A DNA stretch of 33,228 bases from assembly GCA_903831805.1 (NCBI GenBank), contig CAIKZD010000018.1, forward strand, positions 1 through 33,228. The letters are read 5' to 3'. Positions 22,719-29,941 of this stretch are shown piece by piece. This stretch comes from an uncultured bacterium (GTDB lineage: Bacteria; Patescibacteriota; Minisyncoccia; Moranbacterales; UBA2206). Each line of letters starts with the position of its first letter. Position 1 is the first letter of the stretch. The notes under the pieces were generated by a model. It was not told the origin of the DNA and made no database searches. It was given only the letters and a program-made list of their open reading frames with translations. Made by a program: the position numbers and the translations under genes.

Positions 22719-23177
22719 TTAGCTGGCTTTCGCATCCACTCTTTCAATTTTTTCGCTTAGGCTAGCTACGATAAGGTCAACATCCTGCTGTCTAAAAAAA
22801 CCGACGTATATTCTTTGTGAAAAATGTCCATCATTTTTTAAAAAAACTATCGCCGGCCAATTCTCAAAAAATGGACCAGCGTCATATCTAAATCCTTTTA
22901 CATCAGAAAAATAGAACGCGTCTTCTCTAATTAGGGAAACTTTATTTATGAGCCTGTCTTCCATAATAATTATCTTGTTTAAAAGAAGAAAAAACACAGC
23001 CACAAAATCAACAAAAATCATTGCCGCGAAAAGCAGCAATTTGGTTTGAGAATAATTTTCACCTAAATCACCTGCTCCAAAAATTGTAACTACGGCAAAC
23101 AGGGCTAGCATTATCCAGCTTCTCGCGGAAGCTGATGATTTTATTTCTAATGGCAAACTGTACAGCTCTTGACTCAT
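22719..23177 (-). CDS. Two-TM membrane protein with PH-like cytoplasmic domain
   Basis: A 152-aa protein of unknown role. Two membrane segments lie at about 19-37 (SWIMLALFAVVTIFGAGDL) and 47-69 (LLLFAAMIFVDFVAVFFLLL). A C-terminal domain of about 80 residues follows, with alternating strands (KIIIMEDRLINKVSLI, FYFSDVKGFRYDAG, AIVFLKND, RIYVGFF) and a final helix (QDVDLIVASLSEKIE). This is the layout of bacterial PH-like (bPH) membrane proteins. No family is recognised with certainty. It is the last gene before the terminator at 22653-22686. Confidence 0.65.
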   Translation of the reverse strand: MSQELYSLPLEIKSSASARSWIMLALFAVVTIFGAGDLGENYSQTKLLLFAAMIFVDFVAVFFLLLNKIIIMEDRLINKVSLIREDAFYFSDVKGFRYDAGPFFENWPAIVFLKNDGHFSQRIYVGFFRQQDVDLIVASLSEKIERVDAKAS

Positions 23178-23221
23178 AACTATAAATTCTGTAAATTTTT
23201 TATTTAAAGTCTATTTTATTC

Positions 23222-23641
23222 CTATTTCTTAACTACAAGCGCATGAATTTCCTCTGTCATCTCATTATTGATCTTGATCAAACTGTGAATCTCGTCTTGC
23301 ATCTTTAAAAGGGCTTCCGCATCTTCATATGTTTGCAAGGCTTGCTTATCAGAAGCAGCGGCGGCCACTTTTTGACCGACCATAATCACTGAAAGCAGGA
23401 CTAGCTGCAAAAATGTTTGCGCCACCCATGATACCAAAGTAGCAGTTCCTCCCCGAATAGCCGCTGGCAAACTGATGAGCGCAATAGCTGCAAAAATGTA
23501 AGCACACCACATCGTGCTGACAGAATTAGTGATAAGCAGTGCGAGCCATCCATTAAATCCGATATGTTCATCTTTAGTCAAATGCGGACCGGTTTTTTTA
23601 CGTTCTGCAATCCGAGGATTAACAATATTTTTATTTTCCAT
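23222..23641 (-). CDS. Small two-TM protein, DUF1003/low-affinity iron permease-like
   Basis: A 139-aa membrane protein. A polar start (to about 30) is followed by two hydrophobic spans, about 39-57 (SVSTMWCAYIFAAIALISLP) and 69-89 (VSWVAQTFLQLVLLSVIMVG). Then comes GQKVAAAASDKQALQTYEDA and a helical tail with EIHSLIKINNEMTEEIHAL. The pattern of two spans, a (G/S)Q-(N/K) turn and an acidic coiled tail is like DUF1003 and related iron-permease-like proteins. No transport function is shown. It lies between mltG (20 bp) and the PH-like gene (44 bp), so it is probably cotranscribed. Confidence 0.65.
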   Translation of the reverse strand: MENKNIVNPRIAERKKTGPHLTKDEHIGFNGWLALLITNSVSTMWCAYIFAAIALISLPAAIRGGTATLVSWVAQTFLQLVLLSVIMVGQKVAAAASDKQALQTYEDAEALLKMQDEIHSLIKINNEMTEEIHALVVKK

Positions 23642-23661
23642 TTTCGTATGATTAAATAAAT

Positions 23662-24678
23662 TTACAACCCGTATTTCTGCTTATTAGCTACGTGTTCGTC
23701 ATAGGTGGCGGCATAAACCACCTTTTTTATTCCATCGACGGTGGCCGTCAGGAAATAGTTATAGGGCGAAGCGGTCGGACTGATGGCCGCAATAAGGGCA
23801 TCTACGCCGGGATTACTGATTGGTCCGGGCGGCAGGCCGGCATTGAGATAGGAATTGTAGGGCGAATCAGTGGCCAGTTCTTTGGCGTTATGCTGATCAA
23901 CTTTATCATTCAAAATATATGACAAGGTCGCATCACTTTGCAACCGAGCACCGGCGTCCGCTCTTTTCCAAAAAATACCACTGACGGTTTTCATATCAGA
24001 TGGCGTCTGCACTTCCTTTTGCAAGATGCTGGCCATGTTCACCGCATCACTGACCGATCTTTTTTGCGCCGCGGCGTCAGTTCTCATCTGCGCCGTCAGA
24101 TTCTTATCAAAAGTGTCCAAAAGCCGGCCGATAATATTGGCGGCGGTCACATCTTTTTTGAAAAAATAAGTATCGGGAAAAAGATAGCCTTCCAAAGTTT
24201 TCACCTTCTCCGGCGTCAAATAATCGTAACGTTTTTTGAAATCGCCCGGGTTTTGCACCAGCTGCAAAAATTCATCGCCCGGCAAAGCATTGGCCGTGAG
24301 GCGGGCTGCCATCTGGGCGGCCGTAAAACCTTCCGGGAAAGTGATTTTCACGAATTGTTCTTGCGCAGTCGTAATTGCAATGGCGATTTCCGGAATAGTC
24401 ATTGCCCCGGACAGTTGATATTCGCCGGGCATAATCTTGTTGATTAAGCCGTGCGAACGGATGTAATAATAGAAATAATATTTCCAAGATATGAGCCCTT
24501 CGCTTTCCAAGCGCGCTGTGATTTCCGCGTTGCCTTCGCCTTTTTGGATTTCAAACATTTTCTGATCAGTGGCTGATCCGTGCGAATAATATACCTGGGC
24601 TCGCAAATAAAAAACACTTCCGAGAGCAATCAGAAGCACAAACAAAAACGTTAGGATAGTTTTTCTGAAAAATGTCAT
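23662..24678 (-). CDS. mltG: Endolytic murein transglycosylase MltG
   Basis: Cuts nascent glycan strands at the membrane and so sets strand length. The 338-aa protein has one N-terminal membrane anchor (6-26), a LysM-like domain (MFEIQKGEGNAEITARLESE, 41-60) and the YceG catalytic domain. The latter has KTLEGYLFPDTYFF (160-173), the catalytic Glu222 in ASILQKEV, LQSDATLSYIL (246-256) and the substrate groove SPYNSYLNAGLPPGPISNPG (272-291). All hallmark motifs are present. It lies 6 bp downstream of yjbQ. Confidence 0.95.
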   Translation of the reverse strand: MTFFRKTILTFLFVLLIALGSVFYLRAQVYYSHGSATDQKMFEIQKGEGNAEITARLESEGLISWKYYFYYYIRSHGLINKIMPGEYQLSGAMTIPEIAIAITTAQEQFVKITFPEGFTAAQMAARLTANALPGDEFLQLVQNPGDFKKRYDYLTPEKVKTLEGYLFPDTYFFKKDVTAANIIGRLLDTFDKNLTAQMRTDAAAQKRSVSDAVNMASILQKEVQTPSDMKTVSGIFWKRADAGARLQSDATLSYILNDKVDQHNAKELATDSPYNSYLNAGLPPGPISNPGVDALIAAISPTASPYNYFLTATVDGIKKVVYAATYDEHVANKQKYGL

Positions 24679-24684
24679 TTGATT

Positions 24685-25125
24685 TTATAGTCCGATGACT
24701 TGCACAATGGCATCGCGCTTCCTGGCGCCGTCCATTTCTACGTAAAAGATGCTTTGTTTTTCGGTTTTCATCATCTGGCCTTTTTCAATCGGCACCGTCT
24801 GGCTGCCACCGAGCAGAATAGCTTTGCAATGCGAATGACCATTACTACGGCCGTCCGATGTGTAGGCACGATTAAGCTCAAATAAGTCATGTGAATAACG
24901 ATCCGACACCGGCACTAGCCGGTAGAGTGTGCGCATAAAATCCTGGATGAGCATCGGCTCATTGTGGTTGATGATGATGCTTGACGTCGTGTGGGTGGAA
25001 AAAATCAACACTTGACCTTCCCGAATCCCGCTAGCCGCCACAATCTCTTCCACTTGCTTAGTGATGTCGATAAACTCGATCTGCGTCGTGGTTTGCAAAT
25101 CGATTTTTTGTTTATAAATCTTCAT
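24685..25125 (-). CDS. yjbQ: YjbQ / UPF0047 family protein
   Basis: A 146-aa single-domain member of the YjbQ family, which has been reported to have weak thiamine-phosphate synthase activity; the true role is uncertain. Conserved features are STHTTSSIIINHNEPMLIQD (43-62), YSHDLFELNRAYTSDGRSNG (77-96) followed by HSHCKAILLGGSQ (97-109), and FYVEMDGARKRDAIVQVIG at the end. The histidines at 45, 97 and 99 probably bind a metal. It lies between malic enzyme (71 bp) and mltG (6 bp). Confidence 0.9.
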   Translation of the reverse strand: MKIYKQKIDLQTTTQIEFIDITKQVEEIVAASGIREGQVLIFSTHTTSSIIINHNEPMLIQDFMRTLYRLVPVSDRYSHDLFELNRAYTSDGRSNGHSHCKAILLGGSQTVPIEKGQMMKTEKQSIFYVEMDGARKRDAIVQVIGL

Positions 25126-25196
25126 GCATGCTTTACTAATTACGAATTTAATACACGCTTACTCGATGTATGAATCCATAATTTATTTATTTATTT

Positions 25197-26333
25197 TTAT
25201 TTTAAAGACTTTTTTCGAAAGACATTCGCCACGGCTTTGACCACTCGCCTGTCCAAAGCTGCTGGTATTATTTTACCACTTTTAGGATTTTTTATCAACT
25301 CGGCGATAGCTTGCGCCGCCGCAATTTTATGTTTTTGCGTGATAGTCTTAATATTATTATCCAACGCTCCACGGAAAACCCCGGGGAAAACCAACACGTT
25401 ATTCAATTGATTGGCGAAATCTGAACGCCCAGTGGCCACAATTACCGCTCCTCCGGCGTGCGCCGCCGCCGGCATAATTTCCGGGACCGGATTGGCCATC
25501 GCAAAAACAATCGCCGAACGCGCCATCACGGAGATATCCGCCGCGGCCAAAAGGTTCGGCGCCGAAACACCGATAAAAACATCCGCCTGCCGAAGGGCTT
25601 CATGAATCGTCCCTTGCAAATTTTCCGGGTTGGTAAGGTGCGCGATTTCCATTTTGGAAGCATTCAACCCACCAGCTCTTTCTTTAAAAATAATGCCCTG
25701 ACTATCAACCATAATGATATTTTTCGCGTCAGCGGCCATGAGCAACTTGGCAATGGCCACGCCAGCCGCACCCGTGCCGCTAATGACAATTTTTATTTTC
25801 GCCATTTTTTTGGCTACAACCTTAAGGGCGTTAATAAGTCCCGCCAAAACTATGATGGCCGTACCATGTTGGTCATCATGCATCACCGGGATGTCCAATT
25901 CTTTTTTCAAACGTTCTTCAATTTCAAAACATCGCGGGGCCGAAATATCTTCCAGATTGATGCCGCCAAACGTGGGTGCCACCGCTTTCACGATTCTAAT
26001 GATCTCTTCCGTGTCTTGTGTAGCCAGCACCAGCGGCACAGCGTCCACCCCGGCCAGCTCTTTGAACAAAAGCGCTTTGCCTTCCATCACCGGCAGCGCC
26101 GCTTCCGGACCGATATTGCCCAAGCCCAAAACCGCCGAGCCGTCTGAGATGACCGCCACCATATTTTTTTTGACGGTATATTCCCGCGCCAGTTTTTTGT
26201 TTTTGGCAATGGCGCGCGACACATCCGCCACGCCGGGCGTATACAAAACCGCTAAATTATCTTTCGTCAGTTTAAGCTTACTTCTGATTTCAATTTTGCC
26301 ACCTAATTTTTTGGAAAGTTGGATAGCGTTCAT
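25197..26333 (-). CDS. NAD(P)-dependent malic enzyme
   Basis: Oxidatively decarboxylates malate to pyruvate with reduction of NAD(P). The 378-aa protein is the short bacterial form, without a phosphotransacetylase extension. Motifs are LYTPGVADVSRAIAKN (30-45, Tyr31), VISDGSAVLGLGNIGPEAAL (61-80), MEGKALLFKELAGVDAVP (83-100, Lys86), GINLEDISAPRCFEIE (124-139, metal ligands), MHDDQHGTAIIVLAGL (151-166) and the nucleotide loop SGTGAAGVAIAKLL (185-198). Its ATG overlaps the trxB stop by 4 bp (ATGA), so the two are translationally coupled. Confidence 0.93.
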   Translation of the reverse strand: MNAIQLSKKLGGKIEIRSKLKLTKDNLAVLYTPGVADVSRAIAKNKKLAREYTVKKNMVAVISDGSAVLGLGNIGPEAALPVMEGKALLFKELAGVDAVPLVLATQDTEEIIRIVKAVAPTFGGINLEDISAPRCFEIEERLKKELDIPVMHDDQHGTAIIVLAGLINALKVVAKKMAKIKIVISGTGAAGVAIAKLLMAADAKNIIMVDSQGIIFKERAGGLNASKMEIAHLTNPENLQGTIHEALRQADVFIGVSAPNLLAAADISVMARSAIVFAMANPVPEIMPAAAHAGGAVIVATGRSDFANQLNNVLVFPGVFRGALDNNIKTITQKHKIAAAQAIAELIKNPKSGKIIPAALDRRVVKAVANVFRKKSLK

Positions 26334-27274
26334 ATTGTTTTAGTTAGCGGCTGATTTAATTTCACTTGTTTATAAGCTCCGTTGGCCGCGATTGAGCCTT
26401 CGGCCGCCGCCGTCAAGACTTGGCGGAATTTATTCGAACCAGTCGTGATGTCGCCGGCCGCAAAACAGCCCGGGACATTGGTGCTCATATCTTCTTTGAC
26501 GTAAATATAATTTTGCGCGTCAATGACCACGCCGATTTTCTGCGCCAGTTCCACTCCCGGTTCGGTGCCCACTTCGATAAACACGCCGTCCACCGAGAGG
26601 TATGTCCTGTCTTCATGCACTTTGTCCAAAACTATTTTTTCCACTTTGCCTTCGCCTTTGATTTCCAAGACGTGTGTATCTTTGATCACTTCTATCTTTG
26701 GACTAGCCGCAATTTTTTCCAACCAAGCCGGTTCGGCCGTCAATTTTTCTTCCACACTGACCAGATAGACTTTGGCCGCAAAATCCACCAATTCCAAAGC
26801 TACCACCGCCGCGCTGTTGCCGCCGCCCACCACCGCTACAATTTTGTCACGAAAAAATCCGGCGTCGCACGTGGCGCAATATGACACTCCGCACCCGGTA
26901 AATTCTTTTTCGCCCGGGATGTTCATCTTGCGGGCTTTGGCACCCATGGATAGAATCAGCGTTCGGGACAAATAAGTTTCGCGTGACGTTTCCACGACGA
27001 ACAAGCCCTCATCATTCTTACGGACAGATCCAACTGACTCTTTTTTGATTTTAACGCCATAATTTTCCACATGCGACACGAAGCGCGCAATCAAATCATG
27101 TCCGCTTATGCGCGTGTCCCCCGGCCAATTTTCAATATCATAAATCTCATTCATCTGCCCGCCAGCTTCCGCGCCGAAAATAAGATGCTCCAATTTGTAA
27201 CGCGAAGCATACACCGAAGCTGCCAACCCGGCCGGACCGGCGCCAATGATGATCAAGTCATAAACCTTATCCAT
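26330..27274 (-). CDS. trxB: Thioredoxin reductase (FAD/NAD(P)H)
   Basis: Flavoprotein that reduces thioredoxin. From the second ATG (27274) it is 314 aa: FAD loop DLIIIGAGPAGLAASVYASR (6-25), the redox-active CATC (133-136) in YCATCDAGFF, the NAD(P) loop VAVVGGGNSAAVVALELV (146-163) and the C-terminal FAD site GCFAAGDITTGSNKFRQVL. An upstream ATG (27289) would add five residues; neither has a Shine-Dalgarno. The usual CATCDG reads CATCDA, which is minor. It is 13-27 bp after trxA and overlaps the malic enzyme start, forming a redox cluster. Confidence 0.93.
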   Translation of the reverse strand: MDKVYDLIIIGAGPAGLAASVYASRYKLEHLIFGAEAGGQMNEIYDIENWPGDTRISGHDLIARFVSHVENYGVKIKKESVGSVRKNDEGLFVVETSRETYLSRTLILSMGAKARKMNIPGEKEFTGCGVSYCATCDAGFFRDKIVAVVGGGNSAAVVALELVDFAAKVYLVSVEEKLTAEPAWLEKIAASPKIEVIKDTHVLEIKGEGKVEKIVLDKVHEDRTYLSVDGVFIEVGTEPGVELAQKIGVVIDAQNYIYVKEDMSTNVPGCFAAGDITTGSNKFRQVLTAAAEGSIAANGAYKQVKLNQPLTKTI

Positions 27275-27301
27275 TTTAGCATTCAGCATTTTAATATGTT
27301 T

Positions 27302-27616
27302 TTATATTTTTTCCAACGCTTCCCGCAACGCTTCCTTAGATTGCACGCCGACCAATTTCTGCACCATTTTGCCACCCTTAAAAATCATGATGGTCGGGAT
27401 GGACATCACGGTAAAAGTTTGGGCTGTGACCGGATTTTCATCCACATTCAATTTGCCGATCTTAGCCTTCTCTCCCAATTCGCCGGCCAATTCCGCCACG
27501 ATCGGTCCCATCATCTGGCAGGGTCCGCACCACGGAGCCCAAAAATCAACTAGTGTAGGCTTGTCGCTCTTCATGACTTCTTGATCAAAATTTTGATCGG
27601 TGAAAACTATTTCCAT
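27302..27616 (-). CDS. trxA: Thioredoxin
   Basis: Small dithiol reductant. The 104-aa protein has the classic active site FWAPWCGPCQMMGP (25-38, Cys30 and Cys33), then AKIGKLNVDENPVTAQTFTV and the cis-proline loop MSIPTIMIFKGGK. Length and motifs are standard. The reductase trxB follows directly. Its leader carries two 23-24 bp repeats (27623-27670) close to the start codon. Confidence 0.96.
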   Translation of the reverse strand: MEIVFTDQNFDQEVMKSDKPTLVDFWAPWCGPCQMMGPIVAELAGELGEKAKIGKLNVDENPVTAQTFTVMSIPTIMIFKGGKMVQKLVGVQSKEALREALEKI

Positions 27617-27622
27617 AATGCA

Positions 27623-27670
27623 TTTGTCATATTAGCATGTTAATATTTTGTCGTATTAGCATGTCTAATA
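27623..27670. repeat. Two 23-24 bp direct repeats in the trxA leader
   Basis: 27623-27645 and 27647-27670 share TTTGTC(A/G)TATTAGCATGT with one further one-base difference. Each contains the near-palindrome ATTAGCATGTTAAT. They lie 7-54 bp before the trxA ATG and could bind a regulator. Confidence 0.7.
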
Positions 27671-27739
27671 TATGTTATTAGGATTAATTATTTTTGTTAC
27701 TTTATTAAAATACTACTATGATACAACGCTAACCTGATT

Positions 27740-28453
27740 TTATTCTCCAAACCGTCGACTTCTTCTCGCGTATTCTTCCAGCGCTTTTTCAAATTCTCGG
27801 CTATCGAAATCGGGAAAGCTTTTTTCAAAAAAATATAGTTGAGCGTCCGCCGCCTCCCACATCAGAAAACCATTAGAATTATGCGGCTCGCCGCCTGTCC
27901 TAATCATGAAATCCACCGGGGCCAATTCCGCCGTCATCAGATTTTCTTTCAACATGCGCTCAGTAACTTGCGTGCCGGCCACGCATTGATCGTTGATTTT
28001 TTGGATAGCCGAGAGCATATCATCCGTTCCGGAATAGGCCAGCATAAAATTGAGCATCCGTTTTTTGTAATGCTTCGTCTTGTCAATTACTTCATAGATA
28101 GTTTTTTTGAGAGATTCCGGAAACTGTTCTTCCCACCGCCCGATCATATTCACCTTGACTTCATTTTCATGGATCTTACTCTCAGTGAGCAGTTTTTCAA
28201 AATATCTTTTGTAAATATCCAGTAACGCCTTCTTCTCCATTACCGGCCGCTTCAACAGATTGTCCATCGAAGAGCCCCACACAGACAAACATATAATTCC
28301 TTTTTCCGTGGCCGTTTCGATCAGTTGTTCCAGATTTTTTGCACCCGCTTCGTGGCCTTCCCAAGGTTTCAAACCTCTTTCCCTAGCCCAACGCCGGTTA
28401 CCATCCGGAATGATTGCCACATGCCGCGGCAATCCGCTCAGTTCATTTTGCAT
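27740..28453 (-). CDS. uppS: Isoprenyl transferase (undecaprenyl diphosphate synthase family)
   Basis: cis-Prenyltransferase that extends a prenyl diphosphate with IPP to make the cell-wall lipid carrier. The 237-aa protein has HVAIIPDGNRRWARERGL (11-28, catalytic Asp17), GHEAGAKNL (33-41), LAYSGTDDMLSAI (138-150) and FMIRTGGEP (182-190). It is divergent. The usual FSxENWxRP reads WGSSMDNLLKRP (59-70), and the IPP-binding RxSN reads HNSN (191-194), so the Arg that corresponds to E. coli Arg200 is His191. It could make a different chain length. Its own promoter lies at 28491-28519. Confidence 0.88.
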   Translation of the reverse strand: MQNELSGLPRHVAIIPDGNRRWARERGLKPWEGHEAGAKNLEQLIETATEKGIICLSVWGSSMDNLLKRPVMEKKALLDIYKRYFEKLLTESKIHENEVKVNMIGRWEEQFPESLKKTIYEVIDKTKHYKKRMLNFMLAYSGTDDMLSAIQKINDQCVAGTQVTERMLKENLMTAELAPVDFMIRTGGEPHNSNGFLMWEAADAQLYFFEKSFPDFDSREFEKALEEYARRSRRFGE

Positions 28454-28490
28454 AAAATTGGTTGCTTTTTAGAATAAAAGATATGGATAA

Positions 28491-28519
28491 ATAATAAAGC
28501 AAAAACAAAAGAAAATCAA
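28491..28519 (-). promoter_or_regulatory. Promoter of uppS
   Basis: Minus-strand TTGATT (28514-28519), a 17-bp spacer and TATTAT (28491-28496), about 38 bp before the ATG. Confidence 0.6.
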
Positions 28520-28536
28520 CCCTGCCAAACCACTGT

Positions 28537-29607
28537 CTACACTTCCCGTACGATGATATAATCCGCCAAAGCTGCCATAAATTCACGGGCGTTTTTGTTT
28601 TTGAATTCAATCCGGCCAAGAGCCTCTTTGGCTTCGCCCACCAACGCTTGCGACAGCTCTTGGCTATAGGTCAAAGAACCGGTGGCGCGGATGATTTCAC
28701 GAAATTCCTCCAATTCTTTAGCGTTCAGATCCTTCTTCCCTAGATATTTTTTCAGCATGGCTTTTTGCTGTCGATTACCTTTCTCCAAAGCTTTGATAAG
28801 TAGAATAGTTTGCTTGCCTTCGATCACATCCGAGCCGATCGGTTTCCCGATTTTTTTCTCCGAACCAAAAAGTCCGATGATGTCGTCCCTGATCTGGAAA
28901 GCTTTGCCGAGCGGCAGAGCATAGGCCGTCAAACCGGCGAATATTTTTTCGTCCGCGCCGGCCAAAACCGCGCCCAAATGCAACGGCCCTTCAAAGGTGT
29001 AGCGCGAAGTCTTGCCTTCAAACATGCGCAGAATTTCTTTCTCCGTAGCCTTGCCCTTCATTTCCATCATAACATCCAGCATCTCACCCGGAATAGTCAC
29101 ATACACGATCTCTTGCAGTTTATTCAACGCCCGCAAAATGGTTTCAGAAGGAAATTCCGTATTGAAAATTATCTCATAAGCCATCGAGGAAGCCGTATCG
29201 CCGGCAATCATAGCCATCGAGTTGCCGAAATGGAGACTATCTTTCTCGGGTGCAATTCGGCGACCAATTTTTTTGTATCTTTCATGCACCGTCGGCGCGC
29301 CATGGCGCGTGGCATCCCGGTCGATGATGTCGTCATGGATGAGCAAAAAACTATGAATAAGCTCGATGCCCATGGACGCTTCCACAATTTTTTGCGCGTC
29401 GCGGCCACCGGCTGCCAAATAGCCGTAATAGACCAAGGCTGGGCGGATCCGTTTGCCGCCGGCCAGCGTAAAATCAGCGATGATTTTCACCGTCTCGGCC
29501 GCCAACCGATCAATTTTTTCGGCTTGTTTTATTTTTTTTTCAAAATAAACTTTCAAAGCCGGGTCGACCCTTTGCCGATATTTTTTCAATGCTTCAACAA
29601 CATCCAT
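28537..29607 (-). CDS. Polyprenyl (geranylgeranyl-type) diphosphate synthase
   Basis: trans-Prenyltransferase that condenses IPP with allylic diphosphates. The 356-aa all-helical protein has GGKRIRPALVYYGYLA (50-65), the first Asp-rich motif LIHDDIIDRDATRHGAPTVH (89-108; Asp92, Asp93, Asp96), GKTSRYTFEGPLHLGA and the second motif FQIRDDIIGLFG (237-248), where the third Asp is Gly245. Phe87, five residues before the first motif, suggests a short C15-C20 product by analogy with archaeal-type enzymes; this is inference. It is likely to supply the primer for UppS, the next gene downstream. Confidence 0.9.
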   Translation of the reverse strand: MDVVEALKKYRQRVDPALKVYFEKKIKQAEKIDRLAAETVKIIADFTLAGGKRIRPALVYYGYLAAGGRDAQKIVEASMGIELIHSFLLIHDDIIDRDATRHGAPTVHERYKKIGRRIAPEKDSLHFGNSMAMIAGDTASSMAYEIIFNTEFPSETILRALNKLQEIVYVTIPGEMLDVMMEMKGKATEKEILRMFEGKTSRYTFEGPLHLGAVLAGADEKIFAGLTAYALPLGKAFQIRDDIIGLFGSEKKIGKPIGSDVIEGKQTILLIKALEKGNRQQKAMLKKYLGKKDLNAKELEEFREIIRATGSLTYSQELSQALVGEAKEALGRIEFKNKNAREFMAALADYIIVREV

Positions 29608-29672
29608 AAACTAAAAGTTAATGCTCTATTAGGCAGAAAAATCTCTTAAAAAGCTTTTCAAATCCATTTTAG

Positions 29673-29701
29673 ATTATACAGGACCGCGTGCCATTAAGCA
29701 A
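29673..29701 (-). promoter_or_regulatory. Promoter of the polyprenyl synthase gene
   Basis: Minus-strand TTGCTT (29696-29701), a 17-bp spacer and a perfect TATAAT (29673-29678). The -35 box lies within the last codons of the dinD remnant. Confidence 0.7.
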
Positions 29702-29924
29702 TCGCTTGCTTTCTTGTCTGAATCGCGAAATATGTTTGTGCCATGGCAATTTCCTGTTTTTTCGGGTCTCCGTTTTGGGCTATCAAGTAACATGCGTAGC
29801 GATCCAGCTTCCAATTTTTTACCTGACGCACCGTATTTGAACCAATTTCGACCATTTTACTGAACGCAGTAAAATGGTTATCCACAGCCTGCCCGTTTAA
29901 CCCAGCTGAGGACGGGTCCTCGGC
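29694..29924 (-). pseudogene. Remnant of dinD (DNA damage-inducible protein D)
   Basis: An open stretch whose product from about NGQAVDNHF through KMVEIGSN, KLDRYACYLIAQNGDP and AQTYFAIQTRKQ matches the middle of DinD-type proteins. E. coli DinD has a comparable DDHF ... SRYACYLVVQNGDP ... GQTYFAIQTRRQ series. Only about 65 of roughly 270 residues remain. The N-terminal part is missing (in-frame TGA at 29925-29927), and the frame stops right after RKQAIA. A GTG at 29883-29885 could start a 63-aa peptide, but there is no ribosome binding site. It is best read as a decayed fragment. Confidence 0.75.
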
Positions 29925-29925
29925 T
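29904..29925. repeat. Inverted repeat near the 3' end of the 543-aa gene
   Basis: AGCTGAGGAC and GTCCTCGGCT pair around GG with one G-U. It lies 17 bp after the stop of the 543-aa gene. No T run follows on the minus strand, so a terminator role is doubtful. Confidence 0.5.
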
Positions 29926-29941
29926 CATCCTAGTGTAAAAT

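Noticed and set aside
29904-29925. Terminator after the 543-aa gene
   Set aside because: The stem is good but no T run follows on the transcribed strand; it is kept only as an inverted repeat.
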